In this document: piece after piece, positions 1 to 6,397 of the stretch
Layout of the letters: each line of letters opens with the position of its first letter
How positions within the stretch are numbered: position 1 is the first letter of the stretch
Source of the DNA: an uncultured Atopobium sp.
GTDB lineage: Bacteria; Actinomycetota; Coriobacteriia; Coriobacteriales; Atopobiaceae
Assembly (NCBI GenBank): GCA_946647055.1
Contig: CAMPCT010000104.1
Span: 1-7,236 of the forward strand
Direction: 5' to 3'
Length of the DNA stretch: 7,236 nucleotides
Notes under the pieces: generated by a model
The model's database searches: none
The model's input: the letters and a program-made list of their open reading frames with translations, nothing else
What the model was told of the DNA's origin: nothing
Position numbers and translations under genes: made by a program

Positions 1-1
1 C

Positions 2-574
2 GACGGCGCTAACCCCGTCCCCGCCTCGCTGGTCATCAAGCTCGACGACCCCCAGGAGGTCGCGACGGTCGCCAACAAGCTCATCGCCGACCCCGGCTTC
101 CAGGCCATCGCCGATGACGGCGAGGACGCCCAGGCCTCGGTCCTCTACGGCCAGGGCACGGTCGAGCGCCTCTTCAGCGTGACGAGGTACCTCCGCTACG
201 GCCTGCTCGCCATCGTGGGCATGCTGGTCTTCGTCGCGTTCGTGTTCATCAACAACACCATCCGCCTCGCGATTGCCGCGCGTCACCGCGAGATCGCGAT
301 CGAGCGCCTGGTGGGTGCCTCCAACAGCTTCATCAGGGGGCCGTTCGTGATGGAGGGCGTGCTCGAGGCCATCATCGGCGCGGGCCTGGCCATCCTCGCC
401 CTGCACTGCATGATCACCATGGGGCTGCCCATCGTCGAGCAGAGCCTCTCGTTCCTGTCGTTCTCCATCTCCCAGGACGTGCTCCTCAAGTGCTACGGCG
501 CACTCCTTGGTGCCGGCGTCCTGATTGGCATCTTTGGCTCCGCCATCGCCATGCGCAGGTACCTCAAGGCATAG
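2..574 (+). CDS. ftsX: Cell division protein FtsX, 3' part (5' end outside window)
   Basis: This is the membrane subunit of the FtsEX ABC-type complex, which couples the divisome to peptidoglycan hydrolase activation in the cytoplasmic membrane. The frame is open from base 2 and gives 190 residues before the TAG at 572. The first ~55 residues look like the end of the extracellular domain (NPVPASLVIKLDDP, then a conserved-looking YGQGTVERLFSVTRYLRYG). They are followed by a hydrophobic helix (about 64-82), a basic cytoplasmic stretch (AARHREIAIERLVGAS, typical of the FtsX permease domain) and two further hydrophobic helices, ending in a short basic tail MRRYLKA. The N-terminal helix and most of the extracellular domain are missing only because of the window edge; ftsE would be expected just upstream. 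A strong terminator follows 25 bases after the stop, so the transcript probably ends here. I considered a generic MacB/LolC-like permease, but the RLFSVTR...ERLVGAS pattern and the small size fit FtsX better. Confidence 0.92.
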   Translation, partial: DGANPVPASLVIKLDDPQEVATVANKLIADPGFQAIADDGEDAQASVLYGQGTVERLFSVTRYLRYGLLAIVGMLVFVAFVFINNTIRLAIAARHREIAIERLVGASNSFIRGPFVMEGVLEAIIGAGLAILALHCMITMGLPIVEQSLSFLSFSISQDVLLKCYGALLGAGVLIGIFGSAIAMRRYLKA

Positions 575-598
575 GCAGCGTCCATAGACGACTCGGGG

Positions 599-627
599 CG
601 GGCCGCCTTCGGGCGGCCCGTCTTTTT
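599..627 (+). terminator. Rho-independent terminator after ftsX
   Basis: A perfect 9-bp GC stem (599-607 with 612-620) closes a UUCG loop flanked by C-G, which is the exceptionally stable cUUCGg tetraloop. It is followed by TCTTTTT at 621-627. It lies 25 bases after the ftsX stop and 74 bases before the rnr start, so it separates the two transcription units. Confidence 0.93.
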
Positions 628-688
628 GCGTGGCGCGAGTGCCGGGATGCACCCCCTTCTTTAGGCACGATGCGTCACAATGGGATGG

Positions 689-697
689 GGGGGTGAG
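689..697 (+). promoter_or_regulatory. Ribosome binding site that decides the rnr start
   Basis: The run GGGGGTGAG lies 3 bases before the ATG at 701. The GGTGAG part matches the anti-Shine-Dalgarno sequence well enough at a usual distance. The in-frame ATG at 680 has no comparable site upstream, and starting there would place this purine-rich site inside the coding sequence. The 701 start is therefore preferred. Confidence 0.7.
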
Positions 698-700
698 CGT

Positions 701-2767
701 ATGTCTCGCAAGCGAACGCACAAGGGAAGGACAAGGCGTCCGTCGAACCGCTCCGGCCGTCCGCCGCGGACCGAGACGATCGAGGGCGTCGTGCACGTGC
801 ATGGGTCGTCCCGTGCCACCGTCGAGACGCAGGAGGGGAGCTTTGACGTCGCCCGCCGCGGCCTGCGCGAGGCGATGAACGGCGACACCGTGAGCGTGTC
901 CGTCATACGCACCGGTCCCGGGACCCCCGTGGCGTATGTCCAGGGCGTGCTCCATCGTGCCGTCGAGACCTTCCTCGGCACGTATGAGGCCGTTCCCCCG
1001 CTTGGCGTGGTCCGTCCGCTCGACGCGCGCCTCGGTCATGACTTCTTCATCCCTCCCCAGGACGAGTCAGCGGGGCGGCTTGGCGTGGGCGACGGGGACA
1101 TAGTGGTCGCCCGCATCGTGGGGTACCCGTCTCGCAGCGAGGCCGGCGTCGTCACGCTCGTCAGGCGCCTGGGGTCCACCGAGGGGCTCGACATGGCCAT
1201 GGAGTCGCTTGTCGCCTCCTACGACCTGCCGACGTCGTTTCCCGAGCGCGCGCTCGACCAAGCGGAGGGCATGGCTGCCAACGTCGAGGAGACGCTTCGC
1301 GTCCAGCCGGGCAGGCGTGACCTGCGGGGTGGGACCTGCGTCACCGTCGACCCCGTCGACGCCCGAGACTTCGATGACGCCGTCCATGCGGAGCGCCTCC
1401 CCGAGGGAGGATTCCGACTGGACGTGCACATTGCCGACGTCACGCACTACGTTGGCTGGGACACCCCCATCGACAACGAGGCAAAGCAGCGGACCTGCTC
1501 CGTCTACCTCGCCGATCGCGTGGTGCCGATGCTGCCCGAGCGCCTCTGCAACGACGTCTGCTCGCTGCGCCCCGGCGAGGACCGCCTTGCCATGAGCGTG
1601 ACCGTCGAGCTGGACGAGAGGGGCGAGGTCCGCGGCTTCGAGGCGTTCCCCTCGGCCATCCGCTCCTCGGCACGTCTTGACTACGATCTCGTCGACCGGC
1701 TGCTTGACGGCGCGTGTGCGCCGGACGAGCTCCCATCCGAGGACGTCGCCCGCTCCCTGCGGACGCTCGACGAGGTTGCGCGTCTCAGGCTCGCGATTCG
1801 CGCCGCTCGCGGGTCGGTCGACTTCGAGTCGACCGAGACGAAGGTCGAGCTCGACTCTGCGGGGCATCCCACAGGCGTCCGCATCAGGCAGAGGACCCGT
1901 GCCACCTCGCTCGTGGAGGAGGCCATGCTCGTCGCCAACGAGTGCGTCGCGGACCTGCTGTCCCAGGCCGGGCTCGAGAGCGCCTATCGCGTCCATGACC
2001 GACCGCCGGCAGAGGGCCTCCTGCGCGCGCTTCCCGTGCTCGTCGAGGCGGGGCTCACGGGAGGCGGCCTGGCGGAGCGCATTGGGTCTGGTGACCCGTA
2101 CGCGCTCCAGGAGGCCTTGGCGCGTGCCCACGGGACCCCTTTCGAGGCGGCGGCCAACGCATTGCTCCTGCGTGCGCAGGCGCGTGCGGAGTATGCCCCG
2201 CACAACCAGGGCCACTATGCGCTTGGTGCCCGTGCCTACTGTCACTTCACCTCGCCCATCAGGCGCTATCCCGACATGCTCGTCCATCGCACCCTCAAGG
2301 CGTTGCTGGCACGTTCCCTGGACTTGGGCGACGAGGGGCGCTCCTGCATGGAGGCGCAGCGCAGGGCGGTTCCCCGACTCCCGCAGCTCTGCACGACGTG
2401 CTCCGAGCGCGAGCGTACGGCCGACGCCGCGTCGCGTGACTCGCAGCGCATCAAGCTCGCCGAGCTCCTGTCGACCCACGTGGGGGAGGTGCATGCGGGT
2501 GTCGTGAGCGGCTGCGAGCGCTACGGGATGTTCGTCCTGCTCGAGGAGTATGGTGCCGAGGGGCTCGTGCGCATGCGCTCCATGGGCGACGAGTGGGTCT
2601 CCTTCGACGACGAGCGCCTGCTCTTGGTGGGCCAGTCCACGGGGCGCACCTGGCGCCTGGGACAGCGCGTCGCCTGCCGGATCGTTGCGACCAATTCCGC
2701 ACGTGGGCAGATCGACTTGGAGCTTGTCGGCGGGCAGACAGGGACCGTACGCCCTGGGGTACACTAG
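701..2767 (+). CDS. rnr: Ribonuclease R (RNase II/RNB family 3'-5' exoribonuclease)
   Basis: This processive, hydrolytic 3'-5' exoribonuclease degrades structured RNA and, in the tmRNA pathway, the nonstop mRNA. The 688 residues show a strongly basic N-terminus (10 Lys/Arg in the first 23), two OB/cold-shock-like domains (about 25-85 and 90-145), the RNB catalytic domain (about 205-550) and a C-terminal S1 domain (about 594-680). The active-site motif TVDPVDARDFDDAVH is complete: D217, D223, D225 and D226 match the spacing of the four metal-binding Asp of E. coli RNase II (D201, D207, D209, D210). The HFTSPIRRYPD signature with R521/R522 is intact. At 688 residues it is much shorter than E. 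coli RNase R (813). It lacks the N-terminal helix-turn-helix domain and the Lys-rich C-terminal tail, ending soon after the S1 domain. Start 701 is chosen from the ribosome binding site. The TPR gene follows 44 bases later and smpB comes after that, which supports a role in trans-translation. No clear promoter was seen in 628-700. Confidence 0.95.
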   Translation: MSRKRTHKGRTRRPSNRSGRPPRTETIEGVVHVHGSSRATVETQEGSFDVARRGLREAMNGDTVSVSVIRTGPGTPVAYVQGVLHRAVETFLGTYEAVPPLGVVRPLDARLGHDFFIPPQDESAGRLGVGDGDIVVARIVGYPSRSEAGVVTLVRRLGSTEGLDMAMESLVASYDLPTSFPERALDQAEGMAANVEETLRVQPGRRDLRGGTCVTVDPVDARDFDDAVHAERLPEGGFRLDVHIADVTHYVGWDTPIDNEAKQRTCSVYLADRVVPMLPERLCNDVCSLRPGEDRLAMSVTVELDERGEVRGFEAFPSAIRSSARLDYDLVDRLLDGACAPDELPSEDVARSLRTLDEVARLRLAIRAARGSVDFESTETKVELDSAGHPTGVRIRQRTRATSLVEEAMLVANECVADLLSQAGLESAYRVHDRPPAEGLLRALPVLVEAGLTGGGLAERIGSGDPYALQEALARAHGTPFEAAANALLLRAQARAEYAPHNQGHYALGARAYCHFTSPIRRYPDMLVHRTLKALLARSLDLGDEGRSCMEAQRRAVPRLPQLCTTCSERERTADAASRDSQRIKLAELLSTHVGEVHAGVVSGCERYGMFVLLEEYGAEGLVRMRSMGDEWVSFDDERLLLVGQSTGRTWRLGQRVACRIVATNSARGQIDLELVGGQTGTVRPGVH
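2760..2765 (+). promoter_or_regulatory. Possible -10 element overlapping the rnr stop
   Basis: TACACT (4 of 6 to TATAAT) lies across the last rnr codons, 46 bases before the TPR start. No good -35 is found at 16-18 bases; CAGACA at 2735-2740 is the best but at 19 bases. A weak internal promoter for the TPR-smpB part is possible; read-through from rnr is equally likely. Confidence 0.22.
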
Positions 2768-2811
2768 CAGCATCCACGCGGGACTTGTCCGCGTATCACG
2801 AAAGAGGTGAC

Positions 2812-3663
2812 ATGGAACGACCGAGCATCATCGACGACCTCGTGCGCGCCGAGTCGCTCCTCGTCGAGGGGGAGAACGAGGCCGCGGAGCAGCTCCTCTC
2901 CCGCCTTGCGGAGGATGCCGAGGAGTACGTCGACAGGAACTGCCCCACGACCGACGAGGTCCAGTGGTTCAGCTTCCCCACGCTCTTCGAGCGACTCGCC
3001 TATCGGCGCGTCGAGAACGACCCGCGCGAGCTGCGCGACTTTGGCGAGCCCCTCGACCGGCTCTATGCGGACCTCGCCCTGGCGAACGTGCGCCTGGGTG
3101 ACTACGAGCGGGCTTCTGCGGCGTTGCGTCAGGCCGTGCGCTGGAACCCGATGGGCTGCGGGTATCGGCTCGACCTCGCGGGACTCTACCTCACCAACGG
3201 CGACGTGAACGAGTACCTCGCGCTCACGTACTCCGTCTTCGAGCGTGCGAGCGAGGCACGGCATCTCGTGCGCGCCTTCCTCAACTTTGCCGGGTGGTTC
3301 GCCCAGTCGGGGCAGGCACGCCAGGCTGCCGCCGCGCTGCGCTGCGCCCGCACGTTCGACATCCCCGACACCGCCCTCGAGGACGCCCTCGGCGAGGCGG
3401 CCGGGACCGACCATGACCCCGACTCCCTCTCCGACGAGGAGGCCTCGCAGGTCCTCTCGGCCGAGGGGCTTCCCGATGGGGCAAACGCGGAGGTGGCTGT
3501 CTGCCTGCTCATGTGCGCCACCGACGCCGCGAACGCTGGCATGCGCGAGCTTGCGACCACGCTCACCATCCGCGCCCGCGACCTCGTGGGGGCACCCGCC
3601 GCCGCAGCCCTCATCGAGCTCATCCACGAGGCGGATGCGGCCGAGCCCGAGGCGGGCGAGTAA
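2812..3663 (+). CDS. TPR-repeat protein of unknown function between rnr and smpB
   Basis: I do not recognise a named family. The 283-residue product is soluble and acidic, with no signal peptide or membrane helix. It is rich in Ala/Leu/Glu and predicted to be helical. A canonical-looking TPR unit spans about residues 83-116 (LYADLALANVRLGDYERASAALRQAVRWNP), with degenerate repeats at about 117-150 and 152-185. Residues 1-75 form a separate helical N-terminus containing the aromatic-rich segment VQWFSFPTLFERLAYRR. The C-terminal ~85 residues begin with an acidic linker (DHDPDSLSDEE) and then more Ala-rich helices. Start 2812 is set by GAGGTGA at 2804-2810; a longer open frame upstream overlaps rnr and has no support. 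The stop TAA is one base before the smpB ATG, so the two are probably translationally coupled. TPR proteins generally act as protein-binding scaffolds. A role beside RNase R and SmpB is inferred from position only. Confidence 0.85.
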   Translation: MERPSIIDDLVRAESLLVEGENEAAEQLLSRLAEDAEEYVDRNCPTTDEVQWFSFPTLFERLAYRRVENDPRELRDFGEPLDRLYADLALANVRLGDYERASAALRQAVRWNPMGCGYRLDLAGLYLTNGDVNEYLALTYSVFERASEARHLVRAFLNFAGWFAQSGQARQAAAALRCARTFDIPDTALEDALGEAAGTDHDPDSLSDEEASQVLSAEGLPDGANAEVAVCLLMCATDAANAGMRELATTLTIRARDLVGAPAAAALIELIHEADAAEPEAGE

Positions 3664-3664
3664 C

Positions 3665-4144
3665 ATGGCGCAGCAGACCAAGGCGCCAAAGCGCAAGCTC
3701 ATCTCCAAAAACCGTTCCGCCCACCACGAGTATGAGATCGAGGAGACCTTCGAGGCCGGCCTCGTGCTCAAGGGGACCGAGGTGCGAAGCCTCCGCGAGC
3801 GTGCGGCCCAGATCACCGACTCGTTCTGCCTCATCAGGGGTGGCGAGTGCTGGCTGCATGGCGTCCACATCCACCCCTACAGCCATGGGACGGTGTGGAA
3901 CGTCGACCCCGACCGCAAGCGCAAGCTCCTGCTCCATCGCAGGCAGATCGACTACCTCGACGCAAAGCTGCGTCTCAAGGGGCTGGCCCTCGTGCCGCTC
4001 GAGCTCTTCTTCGACGAACACAACCGCGTCAAGCTCGTCATTGGGCTCGCGCGCGGCAAGAAGCTCTTCGACAAGCGCGCCGACATGGCCAAGCGCGACG
4101 TGCAGCGCGACATCCAGCGCGCCATGAAGGAACGGAACAGGTAG
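3665..4144 (+). CDS. smpB: SsrA-binding protein SmpB
   Basis: SmpB binds the tRNA-like domain of tmRNA and delivers it to ribosomes stalled without a stop codon, taking the place of the mRNA in the decoding centre. The 159 residues equal the usual family length (~150-160). Family signatures run in order: an N-terminal KRKLISKNRSAHHEYEIEE, LKGTEVRSLRE, the ECWLHGVHIHPYSHG core, DPDRKRKLLLHRRQID, LVPLELFFDEHNRVKL, and LARGKKLFDKR. A basic C-terminal tail (to KERNR) is the part that becomes helical in the mRNA channel. The usual GYTLVPL segment reads GLALVPL here, a mild variation. The start has only a weak Shine-Dalgarno (GGCGAG) and begins one base after the TPR stop, pointing to coupling. No ssrA gene is adjacent: only 21 bases separate it from the next gene. 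Confidence 0.97.
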   Translation: MAQQTKAPKRKLISKNRSAHHEYEIEETFEAGLVLKGTEVRSLRERAAQITDSFCLIRGGECWLHGVHIHPYSHGTVWNVDPDRKRKLLLHRRQIDYLDAKLRLKGLALVPLELFFDEHNRVKLVIGLARGKKLFDKRADMAKRDVQRDIQRAMKERNR

Positions 4145-4165
4145 GAGTCACAGGAAGGGGTACCC

Positions 4166-4828
4166 ATGAACAAGCGAGCACTCTATGCGTTCCAAAGCGG
4201 CCTGTACGTCGTCTCTGCCACGGACGGTGAAAAGCGTGCTGGTTGCGTCATCAACACGGGCCTGCAGCTCACGGGTGACCCCCTGCAGGTTCAGGTCGTC
4301 GTCAACAAGCAGAACTACACCGAGGGGGTCATCGAGCGCGCGGGGCACTTCGCCCTCACCGTCATCTCGAAGGCCGCCGACATGGCGTTCATCGGGCGCT
4401 TTGGCTTCCAGACCTCTGCCACCGTCGACAAGTTCGACGGCATCACCGCCGAGCAGACCGTCCTTGGCGACTGGTACACCCCCGAGTGCTCCTGTGCGGT
4501 CCTCGCCTGCGAGGTCGTGCAGACGCTCGATGTGGGGACCCACATGCTGTTCGTAGGCAAGGTCGTCGATGCCGAGGTCCTCTCCCAGGACGAGGCCATC
4601 ACCTATGCGTACTACCATGCGGTCCTCAAGGGCAAGACCCCGCCCAAGGCCTCCTCGTACGTGGCCGAGGACAAGCCCACCGAGCCGGCGGCCGACGCGC
4701 CTGTCATGCACCACTTCCGCTGCGTCGTCTGCGGCCACATCGAGGAGACGCCGCTCGAGGAGCTGCCCGAGGACTTCACGTGCCCCATCTGCGGTGTCGG
4801 GCGCGACATGTTCGAGAAGATCGACTAG
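4166..4828 (+). CDS. Flavin reductase-rubredoxin fusion (high-molecular-weight rubredoxin type)
   Basis: The 220 residues hold an FMN-binding flavin reductase-like domain (about 1-155), a Pro/Glu-rich linker (about 156-180) and a C-terminal rubredoxin-like domain (about 183-220). The first domain shows the family pattern RAGCVINTGLQLTGDPLQVQV, then VNKQNYTEGVIERAGHFALTVIS and FIGRFGFQTSATVDKFDGI. The iron ligands are C186, C189, C206 and C209 (CVVCG ... CPICGVGRDMFE). The same architecture is known from the high-molecular-weight rubredoxin Hrb of Moorella thermoacetica, which passes electrons from NAD(P)H via FMN and the rubredoxin iron to a flavodiiron protein in oxygen/NO detoxification. 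That role is inferred here; no flavodiiron gene is in the window. Only 16 residues separate the two Cys pairs, versus about 29 in classical rubredoxins, so the domain is a shortened, rubrerythrin-like form. The AGGAAGGGG site just before the ATG supports the start. It lies 21 bases after smpB and could be co-transcribed. Confidence 0.9.
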   Translation: MNKRALYAFQSGLYVVSATDGEKRAGCVINTGLQLTGDPLQVQVVVNKQNYTEGVIERAGHFALTVISKAADMAFIGRFGFQTSATVDKFDGITAEQTVLGDWYTPECSCAVLACEVVQTLDVGTHMLFVGKVVDAEVLSQDEAITYAYYHAVLKGKTPPKASSYVAEDKPTEPAADAPVMHHFRCVVCGHIEETPLEELPEDFTCPICGVGRDMFEKID

Positions 4829-4836
4829 GCGGATCT

Positions 4837-4852
4837 GTCGCGGAACCGCGAC
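4837..4852 (+). other. Small hairpin in the spacer after the fusion gene
   Basis: GTCGCG (4837-4842) pairs with CGCGAC (4847-4852) around GAAC, 8 bases after the stop. There is no T tract, so it is not a clear terminator. The remaining spacer up to 4995 (167 bases in total) contains no supported gene; the open frames through it lack a ribosome binding site. It may hold the leader or a promoter of the small rubredoxin gene, but no convincing -35/-10 pair was found. Confidence 0.35.
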
Positions 4853-4995
4853 GTAGTATGGGCGGCTGGTCGACCGTTCGTGGGCGATTGGCTACCGTTG
4901 GGGCGTCGGGTGATTCGCCGGGGGCGAACGGGGTATCAAGAGAGTACAGAAGGACAAGGCGCCTGCGGGCGCCGCGGAAGACGGTGGTGATTCCA

Positions 4996-5139
4996 ATGGG
5001 CGAAGATAGCAAGACGTACACGTTCCGTTGTACCGTCTGCGGGTGGGAAGTCACCGTTGACACCCCCGAACTCCCCGAGGATTTCGTCTGCGAGCTGTGC
5101 GGCGTCGGCCCTGATATGTTCGAGCTGGTGGAGGAGTAG
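4996..5139 (+). CDS. Small rubredoxin-like protein (47 aa)
   Basis: This is a 47-residue single-iron electron carrier candidate with all four Cys ligands: C12 and C15 (FRCTVCG) and C32 and C35 (FVCELCGVG). It ends with PDMFELVEE. Exactly 16 residues separate the two Cys pairs, the same as in the rubredoxin domain of the fusion gene upstream. The segments FRC.VCG, ELPEDF.C..CGVG and DMFE are shared, so the two domains are almost certainly paralogous. The usual Pro after the third Cys (CPxCG) is Glu here, which may alter the redox environment. Start 4996 follows GGTGGTGA at 4983-4990, with a usual 5-base gap. The open frame extends far upstream, but those parts are an out-of-frame shadow of the fusion gene and non-coding spacer. 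The likely partner is the flavin reductase fusion, another oxidoreductase, or a peroxide/oxygen-detoxifying enzyme elsewhere in the genome. It is the last plus-strand gene before the convergent glycosyltransferase. Confidence 0.85.
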   Translation: MGEDSKTYTFRCTVCGWEVTVDTPELPEDFVCELCGVGPDMFELVEE

Positions 5140-5192
5140 CACGGTCCCCAAGTAACACCGTGTACGTCATAACAACTTAATAAGACGGTTGC

Positions 5193-5218
5193 GGGCCCGG
5201 GGAATTCGCCCCGGGCCC
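5193..5218. terminator. GC-rich hairpin between convergent genes, probable bidirectional terminator
   Basis: A perfect 10-bp stem (5193-5202 with 5209-5218), all G and C, surrounds a 6-base AATTCG loop. It lies 53 bases after the small rubredoxin stop and 37 bases beyond the glycosyltransferase stop on the other strand. Neither side has a solid T tract: the plus side reads TGGTATGTGTGG, and the minus side has scattered T's (CAACCGTCTTATTAAG). Termination is therefore likely from position and stability, but not textbook. A weaker 6-bp hairpin (5140-5145 with 5157-5162) follows the rubredoxin stop directly. Confidence 0.65.
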
Positions 5219-5255
5219 TGGTATGTGTGGTTGCGGTGCCGTTGTCGTCCCAAGA

Positions 5256-6239
5256 TCACGTCTCCCGCAGCTCGCCGGACTGAATGCGGGTGACCAACTC
5301 CCCCAGGGTCGTTCGCGCCCCGGGCTGGCGGCTCCGGCTCAGGATTCCCATCAGCTCGCCAAGCGACATGCGCCATCTCTGGGGAATCTCGTCACCCTTG
5401 CCCAAGACGAGGGCCTTGCCACAGAAGAGGGCGTTCCATGACCTCAAGAGGCTTTCTGTGTCCCGAGCAAGCTCCTCGTCGCCCATCCGCTCGTAGTAGG
5501 CCATGCGCAGGGCGAGCGCGTCGAGCGCGTCGAAGTTCCCTCTGCCAAATGGCCTGGCCATCACACCGTCGGGGTTCGTCCGGTACCCGTAGGGGCAGCT
5601 CCTGCAAAGCGCAATCGTCTCCTGGGGGTACAGGAGCTCGTGCATGACGGCGGCGTCCTCGCGCGTCATGCCCACGGGGAGGCGCAGCGTCTCGAACAGC
5701 TCGCTGCGGTAGACCTTCCCCCAGAGGGCATCGATGATGAACTCCGACGTGTAATAGGTTATCCGGCAGACCTCGCGTCCGCTCATGGTTTCGTCTGCGC
5801 CAGCCGTCTCGGCTGGGGGAATGGGACCCTTGAACCTCACCACGCGCGACATGGCTATGCTCGTCCCGTTGGAGCGTGCCAGTTCGATCATGGTGGAGAG
5901 GTACGTCGGCCCAATCCAGTCGTCTGCGTCCACAAAGGTGACCCACGAGCCGCGCATGACGTCGATGCCGGCGTTTCTCGCGGCTGCCGCACCCCCGTTT
6001 GCCTGGTGGATGACCCGAACGCGCGGGTCCTCGCGTGCGTAGGCGTCGCACATTGTCTGCGACCCGTCATGCGATCCGTCGTCTACCAGGATGAGCTCGA
6101 GGTCGCTCAGGTCCTGGGCGAGCACGCTCTCGACGGAGCAGGGAAGGAAGCGACCTTGGTCATAGACGGGGATGATGACGCTGACCAGAGGCGAGTGGCC
6201 TCGTGTCTCGTCACCCTGTGCCAGCACGTCCTCGGTCAT
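5256..6239 (-). CDS. Family 2 glycosyltransferase (GT-A fold)
   Basis: The 327 residues form an inverting nucleotide-sugar glycosyltransferase of the GT2 type, which adds sugars to a surface polysaccharide, teichoic acid-like polymer or glycolipid at the cytoplasmic face. The N-terminal GT-A domain is clear: SVIIPVYDQGRFLPCSVES (from residue 20), the LILVDDGSHDGS motif with D53-D54, NGGAAAARNAGI (81-92) and the metal/nucleotide motif FVDADDW with D104-A-D106. The C-terminal ~150 residues (REDAAVMHELLYP...) resemble the acceptor-side half of capsule/exopolysaccharide GT2 enzymes, where an ED pair is common. No membrane segment is apparent, so it is presumably soluble or peripheral. The substrate cannot be read from sequence. 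Start 6239 is set by GAGGAGGG (6245-6252) 5 bases upstream; the frame is open for 55 more codons but those have no ribosome binding site and enter the divergent promoter region. It is divergent from the kinase-like gene and convergent with the rubredoxin gene, so it is probably transcribed alone. Confidence 0.93.
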   Translation of the reverse strand: MTEDVLAQGDETRGHSPLVSVIIPVYDQGRFLPCSVESVLAQDLSDLELILVDDGSHDGSQTMCDAYAREDPRVRVIHQANGGAAAARNAGIDVMRGSWVTFVDADDWIGPTYLSTMIELARSNGTSIAMSRVVRFKGPIPPAETAGADETMSGREVCRITYYTSEFIIDALWGKVYRSELFETLRLPVGMTREDAAVMHELLYPQETIALCRSCPYGYRTNPDGVMARPFGRGNFDALDALALRMAYYERMGDEELARDTESLLRSWNALFCGKALVLGKGDEIPQRWRMSLGELMGILSRSRQPGARTTLGELVTRIQSGELRET

Positions 6240-6244
6240 GGACG

Positions 6245-6252
6245 CCCTCCTC
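6245..6252 (-). promoter_or_regulatory. Ribosome binding site deciding the glycosyltransferase start
   Basis: Read on the minus strand this is GAGGAGGG, five bases before the ATG at 6239. It is a strong match, and it rules out the upstream in-frame Met codons, including the one at 6404. Confidence 0.8.
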
Positions 6253-6297
6253 GCTGCCGTCTTTGGGACCTCATGGTAGCAGCCCGACGCCAAATCG

Positions 6298-6303
6298 TAT
6301 AAT
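6298..6303 (+). promoter_or_regulatory. Perfect -10 hexamer for the kinase-like gene
   Basis: TATAAT is an exact sigma-70 -10 consensus, rare by chance in DNA of this GC content. The best -35 is weak (GTAGCA at 6276-6281, 16-base spacer, 3 of 6), so the promoter may need an activator. Transcription would start near 6310 and give a leader of about 88 bases before the ATG at 6398. The same spacer must hold the glycosyltransferase promoter on the other strand, but I could not place it. Confidence 0.5.
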
Positions 6304-6397
6304 CGGCATTGTTCGCAAGGCATCGTGCCTGCCGGGAGCATCTTCTGGCAGCGGATGCCCTCGGCCACGGCCCACGCACCAGGGGAGTCCCAACAAG

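Noticed and set aside
680..700. Upstream start for rnr at 680
   Set aside because: It would place the GGTGAG ribosome binding site inside the coding sequence, and it has no such site of its own.
1067..2773. 568-codon open frame on the minus strand opposite rnr
   Set aside because: Long antisense frames are common opposite GC-rich genes. Its translation shows no recognisable domain, while the plus strand encodes a complete RNase R with all catalytic residues.
2764..3870. 368-codon minus-strand frame opposite the TPR and smpB genes
   Set aside because: It spans two well-supported plus-strand genes, and its composition is what the complement of GC-rich codons gives; no family resemblance was seen.
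4145..4165. tmRNA (ssrA) gene next to smpB
   Set aside because: ssrA is often near smpB, but the gap is only 21 bases, and no tRNA-like ends with a tag reading frame were seen in any other spacer of the window.
4854..4859. TAGTAT as a -10 element for the small rubredoxin gene
   Set aside because: It matches only 4 of 6, has no -35 partner at 16-18 bases and is 137 bases from the start codon.
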